Assembly (NCBI RefSeq): GCF_900215605.1
Contig: NZ_OBEL01000001.1
Coordinates: forward strand, 1,612,001-1,676,000
DNA: 64,000 nucleotides
Source: Cohaesibacter gelatinilyticus
GTDB lineage: Bacteria; Pseudomonadota; Alphaproteobacteria; Rhizobiales; Cohaesibacteraceae
Reading direction: 5' to 3'
Every line of letters begins with the position of its first letter. Position 1 is the first letter of the stretch. Below are positions 1-9,700 of this stretch, one piece after another. Both the position numbers and the translations under genes were made by a program. Under the pieces are notes generated by a model. The model had not been told where the DNA came from. It ran no database searches and was given only the letters and a program-made list of their open reading frames with translations.

Positions 1-103
1 TCTGTGCTTCTGGAAAGCTTGAGCGCATGAGTGGACTATTAAAGGCCCATACACCAATCACCACAATAGTCAAAGCAACCAAAACTCTCTTGAAAATGAC
101 CAT
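1..103 (-). CDS. N-terminal fragment of an unknown membrane-anchored or exported protein (runs off left edge)
   Basis: An open frame starts at ATG 103-101 on the minus strand and leaves the window without a stop. An AGAAGG Shine-Dalgarno-like stretch lies about 10 bases upstream. The 34 visible residues begin MVIFKRVLVA and hold a strongly hydrophobic segment at about residues 6-20 after a basic start, typical of a signal anchor or signal peptide. It lies downstream of holC on the same strand. The family cannot be named from so short a piece. A longer open frame at 39-257 in another frame lacks these traits and was not preferred. Confidence 0.5.
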   Translation of the reverse strand, partial: MVIFKRVLVALTIVVIGVWAFNSPLMRSSFPEAQ

Positions 104-231
104 CGACCCAACACCTTCTGCCGCCAAAAGAAAAGCGCAGAAAGCTGCACTCTTTAAAAAACCAGCGGAAAATACGTAGTTTCCCGTCAAAAGGCAACAA
201 GTTCACGAAGATCACGATAACAAGAGGTTTC

Positions 232-699
232 TTAACCCAGCTTCTCCCAGCCACCACCGCCGGTTTGCTTCCAATAACTGACAGAAAAATCCTTTTCTTT
301 CAGCTCTTTCCAACAAGATCGAGATGCTTGTTTTGTCACCTCGTCCTGATCATCAAACATCAAGATGGCCCGCTCCAGCCCCTCCAATAGGGAAAGATCG
401 GTATTGGGCAATGCACCATCGACAAAGAAACGGACCTGGGCTCCATTGGCGGCGGGTAAAGGGTGTGAAGACATCAAAATCGGTTGTTTATCCTCGTGAT
501 CCTGCCCGGCGAGACCATGAGCCAAAAAACTGTCATCCCGAAAGGTCCAAAGCTGTGCATCCAGTCCCTTGAGGCGCTCAGGAGTTCCAACCTGTACAAA
601 AGACTTCCAACCACGCTCCAGACATTTTTCCAATAGTCTGGGCAAAGCCATTTCCAATGGCTGACGCTGCAAATGATAAAAGAAGATTTCGGCTGGCAC
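232..699 (-). CDS. holC: DNA polymerase III subunit chi
   Basis: This 155-residue protein matches the HolC family in length and in its opening (MPAEIFFYHL, then a cysteine and basic segment). Chi is the clamp-loader accessory subunit that, with psi, links the replisome to single-strand binding protein; alphaproteobacteria carry chi but usually no recognisable psi. The start is GTG at 699-697, the first in frame. The gene follows pepA on the same strand, but the pepA terminator lies between them, so it probably has its own promoter in the roughly 55 bases before it. The pepA-holC pairing is common in this class. Identification is by family resemblance, not by catalytic residues, since chi has none. 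Confidence 0.85.
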   Translation of the reverse strand: MPAEIFFYHLQRQPLEMALPRLLEKCLERGWKSFVQVGTPERLKGLDAQLWTFRDDSFLAHGLAGQDHEDKQPILMSSHPLPAANGAQVRFFVDGALPNTDLSLLEGLERAILMFDDQDEVTKQASRSCWKELKEKDFSVSYWKQTGGGGWEKLG

Positions 700-756
700 T
701 TTTTTTGCCTCACAATGATTGAGATCCCAGCATAGAAAGCAAGGAACAATAAGGCA

Positions 757-786
757 AAAGAAAAGGCTGGTACTGGCCAGCCTTTT
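757..786 (-). terminator. Rho-independent terminator of pepA
   Basis: A perfect 10-bp stem (AAAAGGCTGG at 761-770 with its complement at 777-786) closes a six-base loop. On the minus strand it is followed by a T-rich run. It lies 27 bases past the pepA stop codon. Confidence 0.8.
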
Positions 787-812
787 CTATAAATCAACAG
801 AGCAAGAATATC

Positions 813-2303
813 TTACCCTTCATAATTATCTGCAACCATACGGTCCAGCAGGCGAACACCATAGCCAGATGCCCAGCTCTGGCTAATCTCTGTCTTTGGA
901 GAACCCATGGCAGTACCAGCAACATCAATATGCACCCAATCAGTTTCCCCAACAAAGCGCTTCAGAAATTGTGCTGCGGTGATGGAACCAGCCCAGCGAC
1001 CACCGGTATTCTTCATATCGGCAAACTGAGAATCGATCATCTTGTCATAGTCTTTGGACAGCGGCAGACGCCATACAGTCTCACCTGTCACCTCACCAGC
1101 GGCAGACAATTGCGCGCACATCTCATCGCTATTGGAGAAGATACCAGCATTGTGATTGCCCAGTGCCACCAGAACTGCGCCGGTCAACGTCGCCAAGTCA
1201 ATCATGAATTTTGGCTCATAGGTCTCTTTGATATAGGTAAGAACATCAGCAAGCACCAAACGACCTTCTGCATCTGTATTGATCACTTCGATGGTTTGAC
1301 CAGATTTGGAGGTCACAATATCACCGGGGCGTTGCGCATTGCCATCTGGCATATTTTCAACCAGACCAATGGCACCGATCACATTGACCTTGGCTTTACG
1401 TGCAACAAGTGCATGCATCAGACCGGTCACAGCTGCGGCACCGCCCATGTCACCTTTCATCTCTTCCATGCCACCAGCTGGCTTGATGGATATACCACCG
1501 GTATCAAAAACGACGCCCTTACCGATGAAAGCAATCGGGACTTCGCCTTCCTTGCCGCCATTCCATTTGATGACAGCTACGCGTGGACCACGAACAGACC
1601 CTTGCGCCACACCCAGCAGCGCCCACATATTTTCTTTTTCAAGTGCGTCCTGCTCAAGGATTTCAACCTCGGCACCGAGTGCTTCCAAGGCCTTGGCTTT
1701 GGCTGCAAACTCTTCCGGGCCAAGAATGTTGGCTGGCTCATTGACCAGATCACGCGCCAGCAAGGTGCCATCAGACACTGCATCATCGCGCTCCCAAAGC
1801 TTGCCAGCTTCCTCATGGTCTGCGACTTGAACAGTCACATTCGGCGTTGGCTTTTCTTCCTTCGGCTCACCTTTGTTGGTTTTGTATCGATCAAAGTCAT
1901 AACTGCGCAACTTCATACCCATTGCAAAAAGCGAGGCACAGGACGCATTCACATCCCCAGACGCCAGTTGCAAGATCATTGATGATTTCTCGATGCCTTT
2001 GACTGCAGCCATTGCAGCACCGCCAAGGCGGAGCCATTCTGTCTCACCAAGAGTATCCTCACCAACACCAAGCAGCAGAATCCTATCAAGCCCCACGCCC
2101 CCCGGAGCAAGAATGGTTTGGGTAGAGAACAACTCACCCTTGAAATCCGCAGCCTTGACAGCGCGTATGATTGCACCCTGGGACGCTTCATCCAGTTCTT
2201 TCCCCAATGTTCCAAGGGCCAGATCTTTGCCAACCAGAACAAGCGCATTGCCCGATTTTGGTGCAGTCACAGGGTGAAATTTGATGACTGGTTGCTGTGC
2301 CAT
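813..2303 (-). CDS. pepA: Leucyl aminopeptidase (M17 family)
   Basis: A cytosolic two-metal exopeptidase that removes N-terminal residues, preferring leucine, in peptide turnover. The 496 residues match the family's usual length. The M17 signature NTDAEGRL lies at about residues 342-349, and the lysine/aspartate metal-site segment (GKGVVFDTGG) at about 264-273. The variable N-terminal domain fills roughly residues 1-170. It is divergently oriented from lptF across a 423-base gap, an arrangement common in Rhizobiales. In other bacteria PepA also binds DNA; nothing here shows whether this one does. The ATG at 2303 opens the typical N-terminus. Confidence 0.97.
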   Translation of the reverse strand: MAQQPVIKFHPVTAPKSGNALVLVGKDLALGTLGKELDEASQGAIIRAVKAADFKGELFSTQTILAPGGVGLDRILLLGVGEDTLGETEWLRLGGAAMAAVKGIEKSSMILQLASGDVNASCASLFAMGMKLRSYDFDRYKTNKGEPKEEKPTPNVTVQVADHEEAGKLWERDDAVSDGTLLARDLVNEPANILGPEEFAAKAKALEALGAEVEILEQDALEKENMWALLGVAQGSVRGPRVAVIKWNGGKEGEVPIAFIGKGVVFDTGGISIKPAGGMEEMKGDMGGAAAVTGLMHALVARKAKVNVIGAIGLVENMPDGNAQRPGDIVTSKSGQTIEVINTDAEGRLVLADVLTYIKETYEPKFMIDLATLTGAVLVALGNHNAGIFSNSDEMCAQLSAAGEVTGETVWRLPLSKDYDKMIDSQFADMKNTGGRWAGSITAAQFLKRFVGETDWVHIDVAGTAMGSPKTEISQSWASGYGVRLLDRMVADNYEG

Positions 2304-2726
2304 ACGTAAATGTCTTTCATCTCGTTGAAATGGCCGCCTCCCAATTCATCCCTTGTGAGAAAGAGACAGCCAGAACATATGGCTATGCGTCGGGTGCGAC
2401 AATGATAAGAAAACAGGCCTTGAATGTGGAACCTTTAGCCCCCAACTTCAAGAGCGCATTAGCGGATTCCGGGAATGAGCCGACCTCTGTTCCCTCTTTT
2501 ACACAATGCTCTTGTTCACACAGGAAAAGCTTGTCAGCCCATACCAACTTCGTGACCGAATGCATCAGGCCTTGAATTCGCCAAAGAACTGCCGTAAGCC
2601 ACGATAAACAGGTGAATAAAACCACTTGGATCATAGTCGGATATGATTTCTTCAGCCAAAATTTTGCCAGAGCTCAAGTTGGCCAGAAAGACCAAATAGA
2701 GCAAGCGGGAAAACGGACCAGGATAG
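2304..2726. other. Divergent intergenic region pepA / lptF
   Basis: This 423-base stretch must hold the promoters of pepA (leftward) and lptF (rightward). I could not assign a clear -35/-10 pair to either. Short open frames inside it lack Shine-Dalgarno signals and recognisable products. A minus-strand frame of 83 codons at 2383-2634 was considered and not called. Confidence 0.5.
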
Positions 2727-4001
2727 ATGAACCTGATTGAACGCTATATTTTCCTACGAGCATTCGCTGCGTTCATGATGACAGTCGTCGTACTGTGCGG
2801 TATCGTCTGGCTCACTCAGGCCCTGCGCGATCTGGATCTGGTAACGTCAAAAGGGCAAACCATCCTGATTTTCCTGTCCATGACATCGCTCGTTCTACCG
2901 ACACTTGTCATGGTCATTGCTCCTTTCGCCATTCTCATCGCTGTCGCACATACACTCAATCGTTTGAACGCAGACAGTGAACTGGTGGTCATCAATGCCA
3001 CCGGCGCCCGCCCATGGACTGTGGCCAAGCCTCTGATTATCCTCGGAATAATTGCGACTGTCCTTGGGGGATCCATTAGCCTCTATCTCAGTCCCAAAGC
3101 TTTGGGATCCTTGCGTTTGTTCATAACACAAGTGCGCGCCGATCTCGTTGCAAATGTCGTCAAGGAAGGCCTTTTCACTGAAATTGAAGAGGGCATGACA
3201 TTCCACATTCAAAAGCGTGAAGCCAATGGCATCATGCGTGGCCTGTTTCTCTCCGATGAGAGAGATCCCAAGAAGCATGTCGTTTACTCTTCTGAATTTG
3301 CACAAATCATAGAAAATGAAAAAGGCACTTTCCTGCGCATGACGCGTGGGATCATTCAGCAACGCCATCCTGCAGATCTTGCAAAATCTGCTGAAAGCAA
3401 CAAATCAACCAATCAACCGCAGGACACTCAAATAGATGCTCTAATTGCCGAAGATTTTGGCTCGGTCAATATCGTTGAATTTGATTCTTATATTGTCGAT
3501 TTGTCCAAATTCACCGGCGTGGATGAGAACAAATCGCAATTTTTCAAACCTAGAGAGCGTCCAACTGCATTTTTCTTCAACCCCGACCCCAACGACCCCT
3601 ACTTTTCGCAGAAATCAGGTCATGTGCGATCAGAGCTACATGATCGTTTCTCCAATCCGCTCTATAATATGGCCTTTGTCACCATCATCATGGCCTTCCT
3701 GATGCAGGTTCGTACAACCCGTGAGAGGCGCAGCGATGCAATTATTATCGCTGTTGCTTGCGCAGCAGGCCTACGCTTGCTCGGTTTCGCCGCCACCTCT
3801 CTGGCAATATCGACGCCTTTTGCAGTGCCTCTCATGTATGCTTTGCCAATTCTGGGAATTGGTGCCGGACTATGGATAAGCCTTACCGGTCGCCGCGTCG
3901 AAGCAGTAGACAATCTTATCCAGCTTATGGAATATATGACTGAAAAAGTGCGTAAGAAGTTGAAGAAATTTCAGACCCAGCCATCAGAGCAAACGGGATA
4001 G
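2727..4001 (+). CDS. lptF: LPS export ABC transporter permease LptF
   Basis: One of the two inner-membrane permeases of the LptB2FG transporter, which extracts lipopolysaccharide from the inner membrane and passes it to the periplasmic Lpt bridge. The 424 residues have the YjgP/YjgQ layout: membrane helices near residues 12-32, 50-75 and 98-120, a periplasmic beta-rich domain (about 130-300), then three C-terminal helices (about 310-400). The family-typical ELVVINATG coupling segment is near residue 85. It is first in an lptF-lptG-lptD-surA-pdxA-rsmA string and ends 9 bases before lptG. The periplasmic domain includes a low-complexity stretch at about residues 220-245. Confidence 0.95.
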   Translation: MNLIERYIFLRAFAAFMMTVVVLCGIVWLTQALRDLDLVTSKGQTILIFLSMTSLVLPTLVMVIAPFAILIAVAHTLNRLNADSELVVINATGARPWTVAKPLIILGIIATVLGGSISLYLSPKALGSLRLFITQVRADLVANVVKEGLFTEIEEGMTFHIQKREANGIMRGLFLSDERDPKKHVVYSSEFAQIIENEKGTFLRMTRGIIQQRHPADLAKSAESNKSTNQPQDTQIDALIAEDFGSVNIVEFDSYIVDLSKFTGVDENKSQFFKPRERPTAFFFNPDPNDPYFSQKSGHVRSELHDRFSNPLYNMAFVTIIMAFLMQVRTTRERRSDAIIIAVACAAGLRLLGFAATSLAISTPFAVPLMYALPILGIGAGLWISLTGRRVEAVDNLIQLMEYMTEKVRKKLKKFQTQPSEQTG

Positions 4002-4010
4002 ATTTCACGA

Positions 4011-5102
4011 ATGCTGACCACAATTATATCCCGTTATATTGCAAAGCGCCTTCTGCTTACGATCTTCACAATTTTCATGGGCGTGTTCATGTTGGTTTTG
4101 CTCGTCGATTTTGTCGAGTTGTTGCGCCGGGCTGGCAGTAAAACCGATTACGATACATTTGAACTATTCCAAGTCTCGATTTTCCGGGTACCGGAGCTAA
4201 TGGAGCGCATCCTTCCATTTGCAACCTTGTTTGGGTCCATGATCGCGTTTCTGAATCTGTCTCGAAAGCTGGAGCTGGTCATAATCAGAGCTTCCGGTAT
4301 GTCTGCTTGGCAGTTTTTGACCCCTGCATTACTCGTAGCTGTTGGTCTGGGCATACTTTCCTTCACCACATATAATCCTGGATCAGCTCTTCTTAAAAAT
4401 CGATCTCAGGAACTTGAAGCCAAGATCTTTGGCGTCAATTTCTCCAATGCTGGCCAAACCAATAGCCAGGACTGGGTGCGCCAGAATGGCAAGGATGGTG
4501 GTTCCATTCTCCGTGCACATACCAGCTTTGATCAAGGCCGCAAGATAGGTGGTGTGACCGTCTTCTCCTATAATGACGATGGAGATTTTCTGGAACGCGT
4601 CGATGCCAAATACGGCGAATTACATTCAGGTTATTGGCTATTAACAGATGCCATGGTCAGTTCATCCGACGCTGCCCCCAGACGATATGATACCTATATC
4701 ATATCCACCCACATGACACCGGAAGAGGCAAATGAAGCCATCGCAAAACCGGAAGCTGTTCAATTCTGGGATCTGCCCGCCATTATTGGACAGGCAGCCT
4801 TATCTGGGCTGCCTGCACATAAATATCGTTTACGATATCAAATGCTAATGGCCCAGCCACTGCTCTTGGCGGCCATGACTTTGATCGCGGCAACGGTGAC
4901 CTTGCGTTTTTTCCGCTTTGGAAGTGTGGGAAAGTTAATTCTTGGTGGCGTTACGGCTGGCTTCGTGCTTTATGTTGTGATTGAAATTGCAAAAGATTTG
5001 GGCAGTACAGGACTGGTTAACCCAATTCTGGCAGCATGGCTTCCAGCAATTGTAGCATCCGCGATGGGATTTACAGTTTTATTGTATCAGGAGGACGGAT
5101 AA
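4011..5102 (+). CDS. lptG: LPS export ABC transporter permease LptG
   Basis: Partner permease of LptF in the LptB2FG complex. The 363 residues have the same YjgP/YjgQ architecture: N-terminal helices (about 12-34, 55-80, 100-120), a periplasmic domain, and C-terminal helices from about residue 280. The segment ELVIIRASG near residue 88 parallels ELVVINATG in LptF and marks the coupling helix that contacts the ATPase LptB. LptB is not in this window. The gene is co-transcribed with lptF (9-base gap) and ends two bases before the lptD ATG. Confidence 0.95.
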   Translation: MLTTIISRYIAKRLLLTIFTIFMGVFMLVLLVDFVELLRRAGSKTDYDTFELFQVSIFRVPELMERILPFATLFGSMIAFLNLSRKLELVIIRASGMSAWQFLTPALLVAVGLGILSFTTYNPGSALLKNRSQELEAKIFGVNFSNAGQTNSQDWVRQNGKDGGSILRAHTSFDQGRKIGGVTVFSYNDDGDFLERVDAKYGELHSGYWLLTDAMVSSSDAAPRRYDTYIISTHMTPEEANEAIAKPEAVQFWDLPAIIGQAALSGLPAHKYRLRYQMLMAQPLLLAAMTLIAATVTLRFFRFGSVGKLILGGVTAGFVLYVVIEIAKDLGSTGLVNPILAAWLPAIVASAMGFTVLLYQEDG

Positions 5103-5104
5103 GT

Positions 5105-7447
5105 ATGTGGCGTACCGTCCACGACGCTGACAACCGAGTGAACCTTGAACGCTCTGGTCAAATGGCCGGATTGCGTGCAATTTTGCTCGCCTCTGCAGCA
5201 ATAGTGCTCCCACTCTCTGTATCCATGGTTCTTTCGACACCACTTCATGCTCAATCATTGACAGATTCGGTGAAGTTCCAAGCAGACCCAGATGCCCGCA
5301 TGCTGGTCGAAGCTGATCAGATGGTCTATGACTATGATCGGGAGCGTGTCTCTGCTGTTGGCAATGTTCAGATCTATTATGGTCAATATGCCTTGCAGGC
5401 TGACAAGGTAACCTATGATCAAGCGTCCGCCCGCCTCATCGCTGAGGGCAGCGTCCAGATCACGGAACCTGACGGCAATGTTGTTACAGCAAATCACGTT
5501 GACATTACCGATGACTTTCGCACGGGTTTTGTTCGCTCTCTTCGGGTAAAAACACCCGAAAATGCCCGTTTTGCAGCTGAACGCGCAGAACGCAAAGACG
5601 ATGACATCACTGTCTTTGATAAAGGTGTTTACACAACCTGTGAGCCATGTCGCGATAATCCAAACAAATCGCCTGTCTGGCAGATCAAGGCGTCGCGCAT
5701 CATCTATAATTCCAAGGACAAGATGGTCTATTATAAGGCCGCAAAACTGGAATTTCTGGGCATTCCCCTTCTCTACACTCCATATTTTGCACACCCTGAT
5801 CCATCCCGGAAACGCAAATCCGGTATTTTGACACCATCAGCAGGTTTCGACAGCAAACTGGGTTATCACGCAACCGTACCTTACTTCTGGGCGCTGAGCG
5901 ACAGCTATGATGTGACATTCTCGCCAACCTACTACACCAAGCAAGGTCTTTTGGCAGAAACGACATGGCGGCAGCATTTGGGAACGGGCATCTATTCGGT
6001 GAAATTTTCTGGCATCAACCAGCAAGATCCGAGTGCGTTTGCCGGTACAAGTGGAGACCAGCGACTACGTGGTGCGGTCCAAACCGAAGGCTCATTTAAC
6101 CTCAATAAGCAGTGGAAATTCGGCTGGGATGTTTCTGTCATTTCAGACAAACGTTTCTTGCGTGATTATGGCCTGATTGATCGCGGCAAGGAAGATACGC
6201 TGTCGACCGTTTATCTAACCGGTCAAGGCGAGCGCAATCACTTTGATGCCCGCGCCAATTACTACAACATCATGACCGATAGTTTGAGCCAGTCTGAACA
6301 AGCTATCGCTCATCCCGTGATTGATTATAGCGCCTACGCAAAGAACCCCATTCTTGGTGGAGAAGGTCGTCTCAAGATCAATTCCACAAGCTTGACCAGG
6401 GATGATGAAACCTCGGCCACCGTCGGAAACATCAAACGCACCTATGGTCTTGCTGGCTCCTACAATAGAACAAGTGCGGAAGTTAGCTGGAAAAAGAAAA
6501 TTGTAGCAGTCGGTGGTCAGGTCATTACACCTTTCACATCACTGCGTGGTGACTTCTATTGGATGCCCAGCAAGTCCGGAGCTCCCGCTGCCTTGGTGGA
6601 TGATTCCGTTGCTGTTCGTGGTATGCCGACAGTCGGAATCGATTACCGTCTGCCTATCCTTGTTCAGACAGCCAATACATCACATATCATTGAGCCGATC
6701 GCACAGGTTATCGTTCGACCCAATGAGGCAAAAATTGGCGAATTGCCTAATGACGACAGTCAAAGCCTGATTTTTGACGATTCAATCCTGTTCGACCCAA
6801 ACAAGTTCTCAGGTTATGATCGTCTTGAAGGTGGAACTCGTGCAAATATTGGCTTCCAATATCGAATGCAGCTGGCAAATGGATGGTCTGTCAATGCTCT
6901 GGCGGGACAGTCTATCCAAATTGCAGGCACCAATTCCTTCTCCAAACAGGACCTGACCAGCACTGGTCTGGCTTCTGGTCTGGACGCCAAGAAATCGGAT
7001 TATGTTGCCAGAGTTGGATTAAATTCCGGCAAAGGTATTCAGGGCATTGCACGAGGACGCTTTGATTCCAAATCGGGCAAGCTGAAATATGCAGCAACAG
7101 AAGCCAGCGGAACATATGGTCGATATTCCGGATCGTTGGGATACAGCTATACTGACAAGCGACCATCTGCAGGGATCAATGAAATCCGTCAGGAAATCAC
7201 TGCTTCCGCAGCTGTCAAGCTCCATAAATTCTGGTCATTGTCTGGTGCTGCACGCTATGACATCGCCAATAAAGGTCTGGTAAGCAGCAACATCGGCCTG
7301 CAATATGATGATGAGTGTTTTGCTGTCAGCTTGAAGTATGAGCATTCTCGCGACATTTACTCTGATATTGATGCAGCTCAGTCCATCAAGTTCCAATTCA
7401 ATCTCAAATCCATTGGCGGAGCGGATTTCAAGAGGGATTTGAATTAA
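5105..7447 (+). CDS. lptD: LPS-assembly outer-membrane protein LptD
   Basis: Outer-membrane beta-barrel that inserts LPS into the outer leaflet together with the lipoprotein LptE. I chose the ATG at 5105 because AGGAGG lies 10 bases upstream, inside the end of lptG; the frame stays open further 5' only within lptG. This gives 780 residues: a charged n-region, a hydrophobic signal segment ending near ...LHAQS (about residue 51), an OstA/LptA-like beta-jellyroll (about 60-180), then the barrel. An internal Met 19 codons in (5162) could give a more ordinary signal peptide but lacks a Shine-Dalgarno. A CEPC cysteine pair near residue 180 and a late cysteine in DECF fit the inter-domain disulfide known for LptD. 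Confidence 0.95.
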   Translation: MWRTVHDADNRVNLERSGQMAGLRAILLASAAIVLPLSVSMVLSTPLHAQSLTDSVKFQADPDARMLVEADQMVYDYDRERVSAVGNVQIYYGQYALQADKVTYDQASARLIAEGSVQITEPDGNVVTANHVDITDDFRTGFVRSLRVKTPENARFAAERAERKDDDITVFDKGVYTTCEPCRDNPNKSPVWQIKASRIIYNSKDKMVYYKAAKLEFLGIPLLYTPYFAHPDPSRKRKSGILTPSAGFDSKLGYHATVPYFWALSDSYDVTFSPTYYTKQGLLAETTWRQHLGTGIYSVKFSGINQQDPSAFAGTSGDQRLRGAVQTEGSFNLNKQWKFGWDVSVISDKRFLRDYGLIDRGKEDTLSTVYLTGQGERNHFDARANYYNIMTDSLSQSEQAIAHPVIDYSAYAKNPILGGEGRLKINSTSLTRDDETSATVGNIKRTYGLAGSYNRTSAEVSWKKKIVAVGGQVITPFTSLRGDFYWMPSKSGAPAALVDDSVAVRGMPTVGIDYRLPILVQTANTSHIIEPIAQVIVRPNEAKIGELPNDDSQSLIFDDSILFDPNKFSGYDRLEGGTRANIGFQYRMQLANGWSVNALAGQSIQIAGTNSFSKQDLTSTGLASGLDAKKSDYVARVGLNSGKGIQGIARGRFDSKSGKLKYAATEASGTYGRYSGSLGYSYTDKRPSAGINEIRQEITASAAVKLHKFWSLSGAARYDIANKGLVSSNIGLQYDDECFAVSLKYEHSRDIYSDIDAAQSIKFQFNLKSIGGADFKRDLN

Positions 7448-7506
7448 TCATTGGCTCGTTGATCCAAGTCTAGCCGCATTCTGCCCTAATAGTCAGAGAC
7501 GAACCT

Positions 7507-7526
7507 GGCGAGGAGTATTCCTCGCC
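7507..7526. other. Perfect hairpin in the lptD-surA gap
   Basis: GGCGAGGA at 7507-7514 pairs with TCCTCGCC at 7519-7526 around a GTAT loop. It sits 19 bases before the surA ATG, with no T-run behind it, so it is not a standard terminator. It could affect translation or processing of the surA message. Function unknown. Confidence 0.5.
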
Positions 7527-7545
7527 CCGCTTCGGGAAAATTAAT

Positions 7546-8493
7546 ATGACCTACTTAGTCTTTAACCGTCTGGCATTTCTGGCAAGTCTGACTATTCTTT
7601 TGTCTCTGTCACAATTCACTATCGTTAACAAGGCCAATGCCAGTCGCATTGTGGCAGTTGTCGACGGTGCGGTTGTTACCGATTACGATATCTCCCAAAG
7701 ACAGAAACTTGACCGCCTGCTTTCCGGTGGGAAAAAACGACTTGGCCGTACGGCAACTTTGAATGCCTTGGTTGACGACAAGCTAAAACTCTTTGAGGCT
7801 CGCCGGGTTGGTGTTCTGGCAAAGGACAACGAAATCGAACGTGCCATGCGCAACATGGCTTCAAATGTGCGCATGAAGAAATCACAGATGATTTCGGTTC
7901 TGCGACGCTCAGGTATCGTAGAAGAGAGCCTTAAATCATGGCTGAAAACCCAGATTTCCTGGAACGCACTGATCCGAGCCCGCTTCAACGCTCAGGTGCG
8001 CATTGAAGAAGCCGATATTGCCCGTGCAATCGTCAAACAGAAGAAAGACAGCAAAGACATCAAATCAGCGGTCAGCTATACCCTGACCCAAATTACTTTT
8101 GTTGTACCCAAGAAAGCATCATCACAGCAGGCCAAACGTCGTCTGAATGATGCCAGTCGTTTCCGTGCATCTTTCAAATCCTGCGACAAGGATCTTAAAG
8201 TCGCTCGTCGACTACAAGATGTTGCCATTTCCCGCTTGGGACGCCGTATTTCAACCGACCTTCCTGAGTCGATTGCAAAAACCCTTGCAAACACGCCTGT
8301 CAATGGTGTGACCAAACCTCAGCGAGGCCAGAATGGTTACGAACTATACGCGGTCTGCGGTAAAAAAGAGATGGGTAAGAATGTCGCCTTGCGCAATGCT
8401 GCAGAAGGTGAGTTGAAAAGCAAAAAAGGCGAAGCACTGTCACGCACCTACCTTCGCGAGCTAAGAGCCAAGGGTGTGGTGGAATACCGATAG
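7546..8493 (+). CDS. surA: SurA-type periplasmic chaperone / peptidyl-prolyl isomerase
   Basis: Periplasmic chaperone that escorts outer-membrane proteins (LptD is a classic client) to the BAM complex. The 315 residues start with a signal peptide (about 1-33), followed directly by the SurA N-terminal signature IVAVVDGAVVTDYDI and a helical chaperone domain (to about 170). The rest is a parvulin-like region with two cysteines. It is clearly shorter than enterobacterial SurA (about 430 residues, two isomerase domains), as is usual in Rhizobiales. Placement between lptD and pdxA is the conserved context for surA. Isomerase activity cannot be judged from sequence; the chaperone role is the safer reading. 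Confidence 0.85.
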   Translation: MTYLVFNRLAFLASLTILLSLSQFTIVNKANASRIVAVVDGAVVTDYDISQRQKLDRLLSGGKKRLGRTATLNALVDDKLKLFEARRVGVLAKDNEIERAMRNMASNVRMKKSQMISVLRRSGIVEESLKSWLKTQISWNALIRARFNAQVRIEEADIARAIVKQKKDSKDIKSAVSYTLTQITFVVPKKASSQQAKRRLNDASRFRASFKSCDKDLKVARRLQDVAISRLGRRISTDLPESIAKTLANTPVNGVTKPQRGQNGYELYAVCGKKEMGKNVALRNAAEGELKSKKGEALSRTYLRELRAKGVVEYR

Positions 8494-8649
8494 CCCGCCA
8501 ATGATATTCAGATCGGCACAAAGATGATCTGCCCTGCAAACCAAACGAACGAGTCAAATCATTGAGATAGCTCAAACTTTCCGTGCTATGCTTATGATTT
8601 CAAGCAAGCTTGGTAAGCTCTCATTTCCATCTTCTGGTCAGGTATTCGC

Positions 8650-9675
8650 ATGCACGCTCCGTCCTCCCTCGCCCCCCTTGCTCTTTCCATGGGAGAGCCT
8701 GCCGGAATTGGTCCTGAACTGGCTCTAAAAGCTTGGCTTGCCCGGGAATCTGCCAGCCTGTTACCTTTTGCTGTTCTCGGTTGCCCCGATCTGCTGAGAT
8801 CCCGTGCTCAGGCTCTTGCTCTATCAATACCAATCGAAGTTTCGAATTTTGAAGAAGCCAGTGATCTTTTTCATCAAGCTCTACCCGTCATTCCACTCAA
8901 GGCATCCATCAGGGACGAACCAGGAAAGCTGGACCCAGCCAATGCAGCAGCAGTTATTGAAGCCATAGACACAGGCACGCGTGCCGTTTGGCAAGGTAAG
9001 GCATCAGCACTGGTGACGTGCCCCATTCAAAAAAGCAATTTATATGCCGCAGGCTTCAAGCATCCTGGCCATACGGAATTTCTTGGCGCTCTGGCACAGG
9101 AATTGAGTGGAAAAAAGGCTGAACCTGTGATGTTGTTAGCTGGACCAGATCTAAGAACAATCCCGCTCACAGTTCATATTCCACTCAATGAGGTCAGCAA
9201 CCAGCTCACAGGCGAACGCCTGAAAACCGTTGCTCGCATTACACATCAGGACTTCCAGACACGGTTTGGAATCGAAAACCCACGCATAGTCGTCGCTGGA
9301 GTAAACCCTCATGCCGGCGAGTCTGGCACCATAGGTAAGGAAGATGATGACATTCTGGCTCCTGCGATCAAGGAACTGCAAGCAGAAGGTTTGAACATCA
9401 AAGGTCCATTGCCAGGCGACACACTTTTTCATGCCCGCGCCCGGCAAAGTTATGACGTTGCCTTGGCCAGCTATCATGATCAAGCTCTGATCCCGGTCAA
9501 AACTCTGGCATTTGATGAAACAGTCAATGTCACACTGGGCCTTCCCTTCATTCGCACGTCCCCAGATCATGGCACTGCACTGGATATCGCAGGACAAGGT
9601 CTGGCTAATCCTCAAAGCCTGATTTGTGCCATTGCCTTGGCAGGCGAATTGAGCCAAAAAGCAAAACAATCATAG
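8650..9675 (+). CDS. pdxA: 4-hydroxythreonine-4-phosphate dehydrogenase
   Basis: NAD-dependent, metal-requiring oxidation of 4-phosphohydroxy-L-threonine in the DXP-dependent pyridoxal 5'-phosphate pathway. The 341 residues match the family. The N-terminal signature [12 protein letters not shown] is at residues 13-24, the metal-site histidine segment HPGHTEF near 138, and the second histidine segment [11 protein letters not shown] near 275. The ATG at 8650 has AGG seven bases upstream. It lies between surA and rsmA, the standard order, with 25 bases to rsmA; the three are probably one transcript. Confidence 0.96.
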   Translation: MHAPSSLAPLALSMGEPAGIGPELALKAWLARESASLLPFAVLGCPDLLRSRAQALALSIPIEVSNFEEASDLFHQALPVIPLKASIRDEPGKLDPANAAAVIEAIDTGTRAVWQGKASALVTCPIQKSNLYAAGFKHPGHTEFLGALAQELSGKKAEPVMLLAGPDLRTIPLTVHIPLNEVSNQLTGERLKTVARITHQDFQTRFGIENPRIVVAGVNPHAGESGTIGKEDDDILAPAIKELQAEGLNIKGPLPGDTLFHARARQSYDVALASYHDQALIPVKTLAFDETVNVTLGLPFIRTSPDHGTALDIAGQGLANPQSLICAIALAGELSQKAKQS

Positions 9676-9700
9676 TTCTTCGGATCAAAAGGCAATTTTA

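Noticed and set aside
39-257. 72-codon minus-strand frame overlapping the end of holC
   Set aside because: Competes with the better frame starting at 103, which has a Shine-Dalgarno and a typical signal anchor; composition (many Phe, Cys, Trp) is unlike real neighbours.
930-1982. 350-codon open frame antisense to pepA
   Set aside because: Lies entirely inside a well-supported M17 aminopeptidase gene on the other strand; composition is His/Cys-rich in the way of a codon shadow, with no Shine-Dalgarno or family signature.
2383-2634. 83-codon minus-strand frame in the pepA-lptF gap
   Set aside because: No Shine-Dalgarno, no family resemblance, and it lies in a region that must hold two promoters.
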